Source: an uncultured Collinsella sp.
Lineage (GTDB): Bacteria; Actinomycetota; Coriobacteriia; Coriobacteriales; Coriobacteriaceae
Assembly (NCBI GenBank): GCA_958348225.1
Contig: CATVYG010000032.1
Span: 1-28,451, forward strand
Direction of reading: 5' to 3'
Length of the DNA stretch: 28,451 nt
In this document: positions 15,064 through 23,171 of the stretch, in pieces
How positions within the stretch are numbered: position 1 is the stretch's first letter
Layout: every line of letters starts with the position of its first letter
The notes under the pieces: model-generated
What the model saw: only the letters and a program-made list of their open reading frames with translations
What the model was told of the DNA's origin: nothing
The model's database searches: none
Position numbers and translations under genes: made by a program

Positions 15064-15168
15064 AGAGCTCCTTTGCTACTTGATGCGCGATGCATGTGGA
15101 TGGAACTGGTCGTCGATGGATGGTCAGGACTGCCCGGAAACCTTCCTGCTTAAGGAAGGCATTGCGAA

Positions 15169-15208
15169 ATGACAACGTTGTCATTTTGTTAATGACAACG
15201 TAAGACAT
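15169..15208. promoter_or_regulatory. LacI-type operators of cassette 1
   Basis: ATGACAACGTTGTCAT (15169-15184) is a perfect 16-bp palindrome with the central CG usual for LacI-family sites. A second site with a good left half, ATGACAACGT, starts at 15192, 23 bp on. Both lie in the leader between lacE and lacI. A short hairpin (CCTTCCT/AGGAAGG, 15141-15159) lies nearer to lacE. Confidence 0.8.
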
Positions 15209-15236
15209 TTTTGGAAGAGCAACAAGGATTTACGGG

Positions 15237-15271
15237 TGAGTGGTCGATATTGTCCGGTAAACGGTTGATTT
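15237..15271. promoter_or_regulatory. shared ACCGTTYA-type control motif, cassette 1
   Basis: Read toward lacE (minus strand) it contains AACCGTTTACCGGACAAT followed, 21 bp from the first unit, by a weaker GACCACTCA. The same motif occurs at 20266-20301, 25213-25236 and 26405-26434. Confidence 0.5.
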
Positions 15272-15338
15272 ATCAGTCAGGCAGGTAGTGTATGCTAGAA
15301 CGCAAAAAACAAGCGATAGAGGACCGAGTGGAGAAGCA

Positions 15339-16349
15339 GTGGCAACGATGGACAAGAAAAACGTCTCGATGAACGATGTGGCGATTGCCGCGGGTGTTTC
15401 TCTCAAGACGGTGTCGCGCGTGATCAACGAGCCCGATAGCGTGCGCGAGTCGACACGCGATAAGGTCCATTCCGCAATGGAGGCGCTCGGGTTTCGAATC
15501 AACTTTGCCGCACGTTCGCTCAAGTTGGGCCGTTATGGTTGCATCGGCGTCGTGCTGTTTCACTTGTCGGGCGGTGCCGTGGACATGATTGACGGTATCG
15601 CCGATGCCGCCGAAGAACGCGGCTTTGCGCTCACGATGATTAAGAAGTGCGGAGGTGAGAAGATGACTCTTGCCGATGCGGCGCGCAGAATGTCGCAGCT
15701 GCCTGTTGATGGCATGATTTTCAACCTGCGTCAGATGGTCGATGACTTTGATAGCTTTGAGGCGCCGAAAGACCTCAAGACGGTGATTATTACGCCGATG
15801 GAGCATCCTACCTGCTCCACCGTCAGTGACGACCAAGAGGGCGGTGCGCGCATGGCGTGCGAGTACTTCTTGAACCACGGGCATAAAAACGTGTACTTCG
15901 TCTCTGGTAAGAAAGAGTCGTTGTCGAGCCAGTGCCGTATGAAAGGTTGGCGTGCGGCACTCGAGGCGCGTGGCATTGAGCCGCCCGAGCCTCTGCAAGG
16001 CGATTGGAATGCGGATAGTGGCTATGCCGCGGGCCTTGTGCTTGCCGATAAGCCCGATTGCACGGCGGTCCTCGCTGCTAACGACTGCATGGCAAACGGC
16101 GTGATGATGGCTCTACGTGACAAAGGGCTCAGTGTGCCCAATGATGTGTCCGTGATCGGCTTCGACGATGAGCTCTATAAGACGATTCCCAACTCGATTC
16201 TGACGTCGGTGAAGTTTCGCCACCGCGAGCTGGGCGTCCGTGCGCTCAACGAGGTCGTCGCGGGTCTGGAAGCTCCGAGCTCCAGAAGCCGTACGCTCGT
16301 CTCGGGCGTGTTGGTCGAGCGTTCCAGCGTAAAGGACTTGCGGGCGTAG
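15339..16349 (+). CDS. LacI-family repressor, cassette 1
   Basis: The repressor has 336 residues and is complete. The N-terminal helix-turn-helix (MNDVAIAAGVSLKTVSRVIN) is followed by the hinge (NFAARSLKLGRYG) and a periplasmic-binding-protein-like sugar domain with DGMIFNLRQM, STVSDDQEGGARMA, and GFDDELYKTIPN. GTG at 15339 is chosen because GGAG lies 5 bases upstream and the resulting start aligns with the cassette 3 paralogue. ATG at 15348 is the alternative. The first two recognition-helix residues after the turn are Leu-Lys, unlike the two paralogues, which fits its different operator. It diverges from the permease and presumably represses that operon until the phosphorylated sugar is present. 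Confidence 0.9.
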   Translation: MATMDKKNVSMNDVAIAAGVSLKTVSRVINEPDSVRESTRDKVHSAMEALGFRINFAARSLKLGRYGCIGVVLFHLSGGAVDMIDGIADAAEERGFALTMIKKCGGEKMTLADAARRMSQLPVDGMIFNLRQMVDDFDSFEAPKDLKTVIITPMEHPTCSTVSDDQEGGARMACEYFLNHGHKNVYFVSGKKESLSSQCRMKGWRAALEARGIEPPEPLQGDWNADSGYAAGLVLADKPDCTAVLAANDCMANGVMMALRDKGLSVPNDVSVIGFDDELYKTIPNSILTSVKFRHRELGVRALNEVVAGLEAPSSRSRTLVSGVLVERSSVKDLRA

Positions 16350-16365
16350 ACGTGCTCGGCCTATT

Positions 16366-16428
16366 CCGTTTGTCTCAATCTGTAACAGCTAGGACCCAAA
16401 AACTCGGCTAGATGTTACGGATCGAGAT
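16366..16428 (+). repeat. palindromic repeat copy C1
   Basis: CCGTTTGTCTCAATCTGTAA pairs with GTTACGGATCGAGAT (16414-16428). The inner parts GCTAG and CTAGA also pair nearly perfectly. This is the first of three tandem copies between the convergent lacI and lacE genes. The arms carry two G-U type changes and one A-C mismatch. Confidence 0.85.
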
Positions 16429-16445
16429 TTTTGGCCCGGCTTATT

Positions 16446-16508
16446 CCGTTTGTCTCGATCTGTAACAACTAGACGGTCAAAAGTGGTCTACATGTTACAG
16501 ATTGAGAT
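16446..16508 (+). repeat. palindromic repeat copy C2
   Basis: CCGTTTGTCTCGATCTGTAA pairs with GTTACAGATTGAGAT. The single arm difference G versus A is a G-U pair in plus-strand RNA. The loop differs from C1 and C3 (ACGGTCAAAAGTGG) and resembles D1. Confidence 0.85.
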
Positions 16509-16526
16509 TTTCGGCTTGGCCTGTGC

Positions 16527-16591
16527 GTTCATCTCGATCTGTAACAGCTAGGACCGAAAAACTCGGCTAGATGTTACAGATTGAGATGAAC
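16527..16591 (+). repeat. palindromic repeat copy C3, with compensatory changes
   Basis: GTTCATCTCGATCTGTAAC pairs with GTTACAGATTGAGATGAAC. The outer arms GTTCATC/GATGAAC replace GTTTGTC/GACAAAC of the other copies, with both sides changed so that pairing is kept. The copy ends 25 bp before the terminator of cassette 2. Confidence 0.88.
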
Positions 16592-16608
16592 AGGAGGACG
16601 GGTGCGGT

Positions 16609-16654
16609 CTAAACAAAATGGCCCGCGCATCACACATCGATGCACGGGCCATTT
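16609..16654 (-). terminator. rho-independent terminator of cassette 2
   Basis: AAATGGCCCG (16616-16625) pairs with CGGGCCATTT (16645-16654), extended by CGCAT/ATGCA with one mismatch. On the minus strand the stem runs into TTTTGTTT. It lies 33 bp beyond the lacE stop codon. Confidence 0.88.
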
Positions 16655-16686
16655 ATTGTCTGCAAGCGGCAGGTGGTGTCAGCGTC

Positions 16687-18447
16687 TTATGCCTCGAGGT
16701 TTTCCTCGATCCAGGCGACGGCACCCTTGGGATCCTTAGTGAGGTCGATGTACTGTTTGCCCTTGGGCGACAGCAGCGTGATGCCCAGGCGGTCGGTGTC
16801 GGCCTTCATCTCGTTGTAATAGGTGCGAACCTGCGGAGCCAGGACGATGACGTTGTACTGGTCCATGATGGCGTAGTGGCTGCCGTAGGCACCGGCGTTG
16901 GCGGTAATGTCGATGCCCAGCTCGTCGGCGCCTTCCTTAAGCGCGTTGGCGAGCAGTGCAGAGGTGCCGGCGCCAGCGCACAGAACCAGAACCCTCAGAT
17001 CCTTGCCCTTAAGGGCGGACGGAGCTGCGGAGGCCTCAGTGGCAGAAGCGGTCTCGACAACAGGAGCCTCAACGGCGGGGGCGGCAGCGGTCTTGACGGC
17101 CTTGGTCTCCTCGGCCTCTTCTTCGGCCAGGGTCTCGGCCTCCTGCTTGCACAGGACGTTGTCGTAGGCCTTGCAGAACGGGTAGTAGATCAAGAAGTCA
17201 ACGACCAGCAGGACGACAACCAGGACCAGAGAGATCGGCTGGAAGTTGGTGTCGATGAAGGTGCCGATCGGTCCGGGGAGTGCCCACGGCATGGCATAGA
17301 TAAAGCCGTTCATGCCCAAAAAGTCGATGAAGAACTTACCAATGAGGACGTTGGCCACGGGGGCAAAAAGGAACGGGATCAGGAAGTATGGGTTGAGGAT
17401 GATGGGCGCGGCGAACAGCAGCGGCTCGTTGACGGCGAACATCACGGGCACGACAGAGGCTTTGCCGACGGCCTTGAGCTGCTTGGAGCGCATAAAGAGC
17501 AGGAAGATGATCGGGACAATGAACGTGGCGCCGGTGCCGCCGAGTTCGCCGATGTAGTTACCGAAGTTTTCGGTCAGGGCGAGGGCGGGGTGACCGCCGG
17601 CCTGCAGCGTGGCGAGGTTGGTGGTGATGTTGCCAAACAGCGCGGCGTTGAGGGCAGGCTTAACGACCGAGGGGCCGTGGATGCCCATGAACCAGAACAG
17701 CGGGATCATGAACCAGATGAGGGCGAGGCCGGCGTAGGAATCGGCAGCGGCGAACAGCGGGCTCACCAGCGTGGAGATGACGTTGGCAAACGGGACGGCC
17801 AAGCAGGTGCGGCAGATAACGTCGATGACGGCGACAAACAGGATGGAGAAGCTGAAGGCGAAGATGTCGCGGAAGTTCTGGGCGATGGCGCCGGGGACTT
17901 CTTTGGGCAGCTTGATGGTGATGTCTCGCTTAATGCAGAAGGCATAGATGTTGACCGTGGCAAATGCGGCGACAAAGGAGCTCAGCAGGCCCTTGGTGCC
18001 CATGTTGTCGGTAAAGAACACCGAGACATCGGCGCCGTCGATCTTGGCACTCGTCTGGGTAACGGCCAAGATGAGCATAGCGCACATGGCGGCGACCATG
18101 GTGCTCGTGGCGTTGATGGCCTTGCCGGCGGGCATGCGGCGGTTCTTGGAGCCGGTCAGCGCGCTTGCGGTGGTGCCGGCGACCATGATGCCCACGACGC
18201 CCATCGTGAAGTTGTAAACCTTGTTGCAGAAGTTCACGACGTCGACGTTCCACCAGTCGGGCAGCGTAAAGCCGCCGACCGTGGCGACAACGCCCGGCAG
18301 GGTCGAAATAAGCAGGAAGACAGAAGAAGACAGGATGATGGGCATTGCTGCCAAAAAGCCGTCTTTAATGGCCTGAAGGTAGATGTTCTTAGAGACCTTG
18401 TCGAAGTACGGCTGACCTTTCTCCAAGAACTTAACGATCGATTCCAT
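16687..18447 (-). CDS. lacE: PTS lactose-family EIICB permease, cassette 2
   Basis: The protein has 586 residues with the same layout as the cassette 1 permease: EIIC with LPKEVPGAIAQNFRDIFAFS, FWFMGIHGPSVVKP and FAVNEPLLFAAPIILNP, an Ala/Glu-rich linker, and EIIB with phospho-cysteine 490 in VLCAGAGTSALLANALKEGA. The EIIB domain is very close to that of cassette 1 (YDVIVLAPQVRSYYN compared with YNVIVLAPQVRTYYN), more so than to cassette 3, which suggests that these two permeases split later. In this cassette the permease is the second gene, after the hydrolase. The ribosome site AGAGGAG is good. It lacks its own EIIA. Confidence 0.92.
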   Translation of the reverse strand: MESIVKFLEKGQPYFDKVSKNIYLQAIKDGFLAAMPIILSSSVFLLISTLPGVVATVGGFTLPDWWNVDVVNFCNKVYNFTMGVVGIMVAGTTASALTGSKNRRMPAGKAINATSTMVAAMCAMLILAVTQTSAKIDGADVSVFFTDNMGTKGLLSSFVAAFATVNIYAFCIKRDITIKLPKEVPGAIAQNFRDIFAFSFSILFVAVIDVICRTCLAVPFANVISTLVSPLFAAADSYAGLALIWFMIPLFWFMGIHGPSVVKPALNAALFGNITTNLATLQAGGHPALALTENFGNYIGELGGTGATFIVPIIFLLFMRSKQLKAVGKASVVPVMFAVNEPLLFAAPIILNPYFLIPFLFAPVANVLIGKFFIDFLGMNGFIYAMPWALPGPIGTFIDTNFQPISLVLVVVLLVVDFLIYYPFCKAYDNVLCKQEAETLAEEEAEETKAVKTAAAPAVEAPVVETASATEASAAPSALKGKDLRVLVLCAGAGTSALLANALKEGADELGIDITANAGAYGSHYAIMDQYNVIVLAPQVRTYYNEMKADTDRLGITLLSPKGKQYIDLTKDPKGAVAWIEENLEA

Positions 18448-18560
18448 AGTTCACGCTCCTCTTTGCATGAAATCTTAATGGCATGGACGTTGAAAACCTA
18501 TATGGTCTCCCGCTTGCTAAAAGCCCGGGTGCAGGCGGGGTCGGTCCCAGGGGGAGAGAG

Positions 18561-18597
18561 GGGAGCGGCTGGGTTTGTATCGCATAGGGCCGCTCCC
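18561..18597 (-). other. intercistronic hairpin, cassette 2
   Basis: GGGAGCGGC (18561-18569) pairs with GCCGCTCCC (18589-18597), extendable by AGAGG/CTTCTC-type pairs. It lies in the 176-bp gap after the hydrolase, the first gene of this operon. No clear T-tract follows, so read-through to lacE is likely. Confidence 0.6.
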
Positions 18598-18623
18598 TTC
18601 TCGGGGGAAAGCGAGGCGATGCG

Positions 18624-20072
18624 CTACTGCGCGTCCGCCATAGTGTCGGCGAGCTCCTTGTACCAGAGTGCCGACTGCTTGATGTAGCGTTTTTGCGTGT
18701 CGAAGTCGATGTAGAACAGGCCGTAGCGCTTGTTATAGCCATTGGCCCACGAGAACTGGTCCTGCAGGCTCCAGATAAAGTAGCCCTGGACGTCGACGCC
18801 CTCGGCGCGCGCCTGGAGCACCTTCTCCATGTGCTGGTCGACAAAGTCGATGCGCTCGGGATCGGCGACGATGCCGTTTGCGTCGGGCTCGGGGTCCTTG
18901 TGGCCCAGGCCGTTTTCGGTGATATAGATGACGGGGAGGTTGGGATAGGTGGCGCTGATGTGCTTGAGCGTGTCGTAGAGGCCTTGCGGGTAGATGAGCC
19001 AATCCCAGTCGGTGGTGGGGATACCCGGCATATCGACCTGCTGCCCGACGCCCTTAAACTTAAAGCACGAGGTGCCCTTGTCTCCGGTGCCGTTAAAGCT
19101 GTTGGTTGACTCGCCATCGTAGGCGGCGATAAACGCCGACTGATAGTAGTTGAGGCCGAACATATCGTTGCGGGGCGCCGCCTTGGCGAGCTCCTCCATG
19201 TCGCTGTCCTCAACCGTAAGTGTGGCGTTGTTGGCACGCAGAATCTCGTTGATGAGTGAGAGGGTGCGCGCGGAGTAGTGACCCAGGAAGGCGCCGTCCA
19301 TGATGAAGTCGGTGTAGAAGGCGTTGTACAGGTCGGCGGCGTGCTGGTCGGCGGGCGAGTCGGTGGCAGGATATGCCGGCGTCAGGACGTTGACCATGCC
19401 AATGCGTCCGCCCAGGTGCTCGGTCTCGTCAAGATCCTTATACAGGTTGACGGCGCGGGCGTGGGCAACGAGCTCGTTGTGCTGGCTCTGGATGCCGCTC
19501 GTCACATCAAAGTGATGGTTGGGCGGGAAGTTGCCTTGGATGTATTGGGAGTGCGAGAGGCTGATGAGCTCGTTGATGGTGAACCAATTCTTGACCTCGC
19601 GGAACTCGCGGAAGCAGAACTCGGCATAGCGCACATAGGCGTCGACGGTCTTGCGGTTGAGCCAGTCGCCCTGGTTGAACAGGGCGGCGGGGGAGTCAAA
19701 GTGATGCAGGGACACATAGGGCTCGACGCCATACTTTTTGCAGCAGGCGAACAGCTCGTGGTAGTGCTTAACGCCCTCGGCGAGGGGTTCGGCATCGTCG
19801 CCGTTGGGGAAGATGCGGGTCCAGGCGATGGACACACGAATGGCGTTGAGTCCATGCTCGGCAGAAAGGCGGATATCCTCCTCGTAGCGGTTGTAGAAAT
19901 CACTGGCCGGGTCGGGCAAAAAGCGACCCTGGGCGACAAGGTAATCGTCCCACATGGTCTTACCCTTGCCTGCCACCTTCGTGGAACCTTCCGTTTGGTA
20001 CGCGGCGGTTGCGGCGCCCCAAACAAAGCCCTTCGGCAGCTGCTGTACGCGGTTTAGCAAAGACATATGCAT
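18624..20072 (-). CDS. lacG: GH1 6-phospho-beta-galactosidase, cassette 2
   Basis: The protein has 482 residues and is complete for GH1: FVWGAATAAYQTEG at the N-terminus, acid/base glutamate 168 in TINEL, nucleophile glutamate 386 in YITENG, and Ser441, Trp442, Lys448, Tyr450 in FSWANGYNKRYG for the 6-phosphate and for galactose preference. It is the most divergent of the three hydrolases (TINEL instead of TFNEI, GLGHKD instead of GMGYKD, and an acidic insert near 92-96), so its substrate may differ. It is the first gene of its operon, reversed from cassettes 1 and 3. ATG 20066 is a possible start with better spacing to AGAGGG. Confidence 0.88.
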   Translation of the reverse strand: MHMSLLNRVQQLPKGFVWGAATAAYQTEGSTKVAGKGKTMWDDYLVAQGRFLPDPASDFYNRYEEDIRLSAEHGLNAIRVSIAWTRIFPNGDDAEPLAEGVKHYHELFACCKKYGVEPYVSLHHFDSPAALFNQGDWLNRKTVDAYVRYAEFCFREFREVKNWFTINELISLSHSQYIQGNFPPNHHFDVTSGIQSQHNELVAHARAVNLYKDLDETEHLGGRIGMVNVLTPAYPATDSPADQHAADLYNAFYTDFIMDGAFLGHYSARTLSLINEILRANNATLTVEDSDMEELAKAAPRNDMFGLNYYQSAFIAAYDGESTNSFNGTGDKGTSCFKFKGVGQQVDMPGIPTTDWDWLIYPQGLYDTLKHISATYPNLPVIYITENGLGHKDPEPDANGIVADPERIDFVDQHMEKVLQARAEGVDVQGYFIWSLQDQFSWANGYNKRYGLFYIDFDTQKRYIKQSALWYKELADTMADAQ

Positions 20073-20186
20073 ACACCCTCTCGTCTCGCTGTTCGATATT
20101 GTGCGTTTGCGCTCAGGAGGCTCCCTGGTTAGCGTTCAGCGGTGAAAAAGCCCGATAAACACTATCTTAAAATGATTAGAACCAAA

Positions 20187-20224
20187 ATGAGCACGTGAAC
20201 ATTTGACAATGAGCACGTTAACAT
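20187..20224. promoter_or_regulatory. tandem LacI-type operators of cassette 2
   Basis: ATGAGCACGTGAACAT (20187-20202) and ATGAGCACGTTAACAT (20209-20224) lie 22 bp apart, two helical turns on the same face. A third copy at 20341-20356 lies 132 bp from the second, which would allow looping. Confidence 0.78.
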
Positions 20225-20265
20225 CCGGCTGGGATGTATAGAAACAAAACAACTTCAAACAGCCG

Positions 20266-20301
20266 CGAACGGTTGTATTTGTTCGGTAAGCGGTTTTGAT
20301 T
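20266..20301. promoter_or_regulatory. shared ACCGTTCA-type control motif, cassette 2
   Basis: Read toward lacG (minus strand) it is AAAACCGCTTACCGAACAA followed by ACAACCGTTCG. The two ACCGYT units are 21 bp apart. It aligns over about 35 bases with the motif upstream of lacF (26405-26434) in the same orientation to its gene. Confidence 0.6.
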
Positions 20302-20329
20302 GACAGAAGTTTTCATGTTGTGGTATATG
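20300..20329 (+). promoter_or_regulatory. promoter of cassette 2 lacI
   Basis: TTGACA (20300-20305), an 18-base spacer, and TATATG (20324-20329) with an upstream TG make a good promoter with an extended -10. Confidence 0.7.
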
Positions 20330-20340
20330 GCTCGGGTATC

Positions 20341-20356
20341 ATGAGCACGTTATCAA
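20341..20356 (+). promoter_or_regulatory. autoregulatory LacI operator, cassette 2
   Basis: ATGAGCACGTTATCAA sits at about the transcription start of lacI, 12 bp after the -10, and has the same left half as the two tandem operators. It would let the repressor limit its own gene. Confidence 0.7.
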
Positions 20357-20407
20357 TGTATGTACGATGCGCCATGGGCGCGGGGAATAGTTGGGAAGCA
20401 GGTTAGC

Positions 20408-21445
20408 GTGGAAGGCATGGATCAGCAGACAAGGAATGGTCGTTCGGCGAGCGCGGCAGAGGTTGCGGCGCTCGCTGGCGTGAGCCGCCAGACTGTGTCT
20501 CGCGTGGTCAACGGTATGCCCAACGTGACGGAAAAGACGCGCAAGCGTGTGCTGGCCGCCATGGAAGAGCTGGGCTTTCGTCCCAATTTTGCTGGAGCGG
20601 CGTTGCGCGGCGGGTCGTATCGTTCTATTGGCCTGTGCATGTACAACATCACACGTGTCGGTAACCTGGCGACGCTCGAGGGTATCATGCAAGCGGCGCG
20701 CGAGCACGATTTTGCCGTCACTATGATCGAGATGGGCGGCGACAAGCCCTATGCACTTGCCGATGCCTCGCGCCGCATGGTCGAGCGACCCGTCGACGGC
20801 ATGATTCTCAACATGAACCGCATGGCTCCCGATTTTGAGGAGTTTGTTCCCCAGCCGGGAGTGCGAACGGTCATCCTGTCCATGTATGCGCATCCGCGCT
20901 GCACGACGATCGACTCCGACCAGTATGGTTCGTGCGAGCTGTTGACCAATTATCTGCTGGAACATGGTCACTCGAATATGCGGTTTGTGGCGGGTCCGGA
21001 AAACTCGATTTCCTCGCGTTTTCGTGAGGCCGGTTGGCGCGATACGCTGGGTCGTGCTCATGTCGATGCCGCTCCGATGCTGCGTGGCGATTGGAGTGCG
21101 GACAGTGGGTACGCCATGGGCGAGCGGATTGCGGCCGAGGTGCTTGCCGGCGGGTCGCAGGCGCCGACTGCCGTGCTTGCGGCAAATGACCAGATGGCGC
21201 TGGGCGTTATCGCCGCGCTCGAGAACGCGGGCCTGTCCGTGCCCGACGACGTGAGCGTGGTTGGTATCGACGACGCACTCGAGGGACTTGTTCCTCACAA
21301 TCGGCTGACGACGCTGCGATTTGATTTGCGCGGTGTCGGTAAGCTTGCGTTTGAGGCGGCGATTGGAGAGAGCTCGTCTATCGAGGCGATTCATGTGCCG
21401 AGCACGCTGGTCGAACGCTCGACTGTTAGGGACATACGGGGTTAG
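20408..21445 (+). CDS. LacI-family repressor, cassette 2
   Basis: The repressor has 345 residues and is complete. The helix-turn-helix is AAEVAALAGVSRQTVSRVVN, the hinge NFAGAALRGGSYR, and the sugar-binding domain ends VVGIDDALEGLVPHNRL and VERSTVRDIRG. GTG at 20408 is favoured because GCAGG lies 5 bases upstream. ATG at 20417 has GGAAGG only one base away. The recognition residues after the turn are Arg-Gln, and its operators carry GC where cassette 1 has CA. It diverges from the hydrolase and has an operator at its own promoter. Confidence 0.9.
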   Translation: MEGMDQQTRNGRSASAAEVAALAGVSRQTVSRVVNGMPNVTEKTRKRVLAAMEELGFRPNFAGAALRGGSYRSIGLCMYNITRVGNLATLEGIMQAAREHDFAVTMIEMGGDKPYALADASRRMVERPVDGMILNMNRMAPDFEEFVPQPGVRTVILSMYAHPRCTTIDSDQYGSCELLTNYLLEHGHSNMRFVAGPENSISSRFREAGWRDTLGRAHVDAAPMLRGDWSADSGYAMGERIAAEVLAGGSQAPTAVLAANDQMALGVIAALENAGLSVPDDVSVVGIDDALEGLVPHNRLTTLRFDLRGVGKLAFEAAIGESSSIEAIHVPSTLVERSTVRDIRG

Positions 21446-21453
21446 GTCCTACT

Positions 21454-21516
21454 CCGTTTGTCTCGATTTGTAACAGGTAGACGGTCAAAAGCGGGCTACG
21501 TGTTACAGATTTAGAT
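21454..21516 (+). repeat. palindromic repeat copy D1
   Basis: CCGTTTGTCTCGATTTGTAA pairs with GTTACAGATTTAGATT (21502-21517). It resembles C2 in the loop (ACGGTCAAAAGCGGG). Two arm differences are G-U type, and one is a C-U mismatch. Confidence 0.85.
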
Positions 21517-21534
21517 TCTTCGGAAAGAGCAATC

Positions 21535-21603
21535 CTGTTCGTCTCAATCTGTAACAGCTAGGACCAAAAAACTCGGCTAGATGTTACAGATTGAGACAAA
21601 CGG
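21535..21603 (+). repeat. palindromic repeat copy D2
   Basis: GTCTCAATCTGTAACA (21541-21556) pairs perfectly with TGTTACAGATTGAGAC, with GCTAG/CTAGA continuing the stem. It ends 20 bp before the stem of the cassette 3 terminator. Its downstream flank (CAAACGGCT, then CCGACC) matches that of copy B2. Confidence 0.88.
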
Positions 21604-21615
21604 CTTCCGACCTGC

Positions 21616-21663
21616 ACAAAAAGGCCGGGGGGGCGGCGCGCCGTGTGACGTGCCGCCCCCGGC
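21616..21663 (-). terminator. rho-independent terminator of cassette 3
   Basis: A GC-rich stem (from GCCGGGGG near 21624 pairing with CCCCCGGC ending 21663) is followed on the minus strand by TTTTTGTGC. It lies 45 bp beyond the lacG stop codon. Confidence 0.88.
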
Positions 21664-21708
21664 TGAGAAATGGGGACAGGTTATTTGGGCAGGCGACCCC
21701 GCAAGCCG

Positions 21709-23148
21709 CTAGTCCAGACGACGGGTCTGCGCCACGTGCTTATACCAGTATGCGCTTGCCTTGGGCGTGCGCTTCTGGGTTTCAAAGTCAACGTAGAAGA
21801 AGCCGTAACGCTTGTTGTAGCCATTGGTCCAGGAGAACTGATCCTGCAGGCTCCACAGGAAGTAGCCACCCACGTTGACACCCACCTCCATGGCCTTGAG
21901 CAGCCAGCGCAGGTGCTGCTCGATGTAGTCGATGCGCGGCTGGTCGTCCACAAAACCGTCCTTGTAGGGGTCCTTGTAGCCCATGCCGTTCTCGGTGATG
22001 AAGATCTGCTTGTAGTTGGGGTAGCGCTGCTTAATGTAGACGAGCAGATCGAACAGACCCTCGGGATAGATAATCCAGTCCCAGTCAGTGGTGGGGATGC
22101 CGGGCTTGTTCACGTGCTCGCCAATGCCCTTGACGCGCCAGCGGCCGGTGCCCTTCTCGCCCGTACCGTTGTGGTGCAGGTCGTTCTCGCCATCGTAAGC
22201 CTTCAAGAAACGGCACTGGTAGTTGTTAACGCCCAGGTAGTCGTTGTAGAGGGCGGCCTCGCGCATGATTTCCAGATCCTCGTCTAGGATCTCGATGGTA
22301 CCGCCCGAGACGGCGGCCAGGCGGTTGGCGCACTCGAGGGTGTCGGGCGCGTAGTCGCCGCGGAAGGTGGCGTCGAGCAAGAACTGGTTTTGCAGCACGT
22401 GCTCGTTGTTGGCGGCTTTGATGTCGGCGGGGTCGTTCTCGTTGAGCGGATACTTAAACTCCAGCGACTGAATGACGCCGATCTTGCCCTTAAAGCCACC
22501 GTTGTGGAAGGCCAGTACTGCCTTGGCGTGGGCGAGCATCATGTTGTGCTCGCACTGGAAGGCTTCGGCCAGATGCGCCTTGACGCCACCGGGGAAGGTG
22601 CCCTCGATGTAGGTGTTGGAGGCGTCGGCCCAGATCTCGTTAAAGGTGAACCAGTAGGTCACCTGGTCGGCGTACTCCTTAAAGCAGAAGGTGGCAAAGT
22701 CCACAAAGGCATCGATGGTCTCGCGGTTGAGGAAGTCGCCCTTCTCAAAGAGGGGAAGCGGCGTGTCAAAGTGATGCAGCGTGACAAACGGCTCAACATG
22801 GTGCTTATGGCATTCGGCGAAGAGGTCGTGGTAGAACTGGACGCCCTCGGGGTTGATCTCGCCGGTGCCGTTGGGGAAGATGCGGCTCCAGGCGATGGAG
22901 AGGCGGATGCCGTTGATGCCAAACTCCTCGCACAGTTCCAGGTCGACGGGGTACTGGTTGTAGAAGTCCGAAGCGGGATCGGGGGAAAAGCGCCCCTGGG
23001 CCTCCAGGAAGTCGTCCCAGGCAACCTTGCCCTTACCGTGAGTGCGGGTCTCGCCCTCTACCTGGTAGGCAGCAGTGGCGCCGCCAAAGACAAAGTCCTC
23101 GGGAAACTGCGCAGGCGGGTTAGTGACGCTAGCAGGGTTAACGGACAT
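21709..23148 (-). CDS. lacG: GH1 6-phospho-beta-galactosidase, cassette 3
   Basis: The protein has 479 residues and is complete for GH1: FVFGGATAAYQVEG near the N-terminus, acid/base glutamate 171 in TFNEI, nucleophile glutamate 386 in FITENG, and Ser439, Trp440, Lys446, Tyr448 in FSWTNGYNKRYG. It is closest to the cassette 1 enzyme and to LacG of lactic acid bacteria (GVQFYHDLFAECHKHHVEPF). It follows its permease by 66 bp with a hairpin in the gap. The ribosome site is weak (GGAT), so expression may be lower than that of the permease. Confidence 0.92.
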   Translation of the reverse strand: MSVNPASVTNPPAQFPEDFVFGGATAAYQVEGETRTHGKGKVAWDDFLEAQGRFSPDPASDFYNQYPVDLELCEEFGINGIRLSIAWSRIFPNGTGEINPEGVQFYHDLFAECHKHHVEPFVTLHHFDTPLPLFEKGDFLNRETIDAFVDFATFCFKEYADQVTYWFTFNEIWADASNTYIEGTFPGGVKAHLAEAFQCEHNMMLAHAKAVLAFHNGGFKGKIGVIQSLEFKYPLNENDPADIKAANNEHVLQNQFLLDATFRGDYAPDTLECANRLAAVSGGTIEILDEDLEIMREAALYNDYLGVNNYQCRFLKAYDGENDLHHNGTGEKGTGRWRVKGIGEHVNKPGIPTTDWDWIIYPEGLFDLLVYIKQRYPNYKQIFITENGMGYKDPYKDGFVDDQPRIDYIEQHLRWLLKAMEVGVNVGGYFLWSLQDQFSWTNGYNKRYGFFYVDFETQKRTPKASAYWYKHVAQTRRLD

Positions 23149-23171
23149 GATGATCCAATCGTCTAAATCGA

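Noticed and set aside
12253..15153. A 966-codon open frame on the plus strand opposite lacG and lacE of cassette 1
   Set aside because: It lies antisense to two clear genes and its translation is low-complexity (Gly/Asp/Val/His-rich). Long antisense frames are expected from the strong GC bias at third codon positions.
16366..16591. The palindromic repeats as ordinary terminators
   Set aside because: No T-tracts follow the stems, and each minus-strand operon already has a strong separate terminator nearby. A role in ending the plus-strand lacI transcripts remains possible.
16618..18687. A 689-codon open frame opposite lacE of cassette 2
   Set aside because: Same antisense artefact. It even starts inside the terminator hairpin and has no ribosome site.
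11561..21603. The palindromic repeats as a CRISPR array
   Set aside because: The arms are inverted, not direct repeats. Copies are few, variable and spread over 10 kb, spacers are not uniform, and no cas genes are present.
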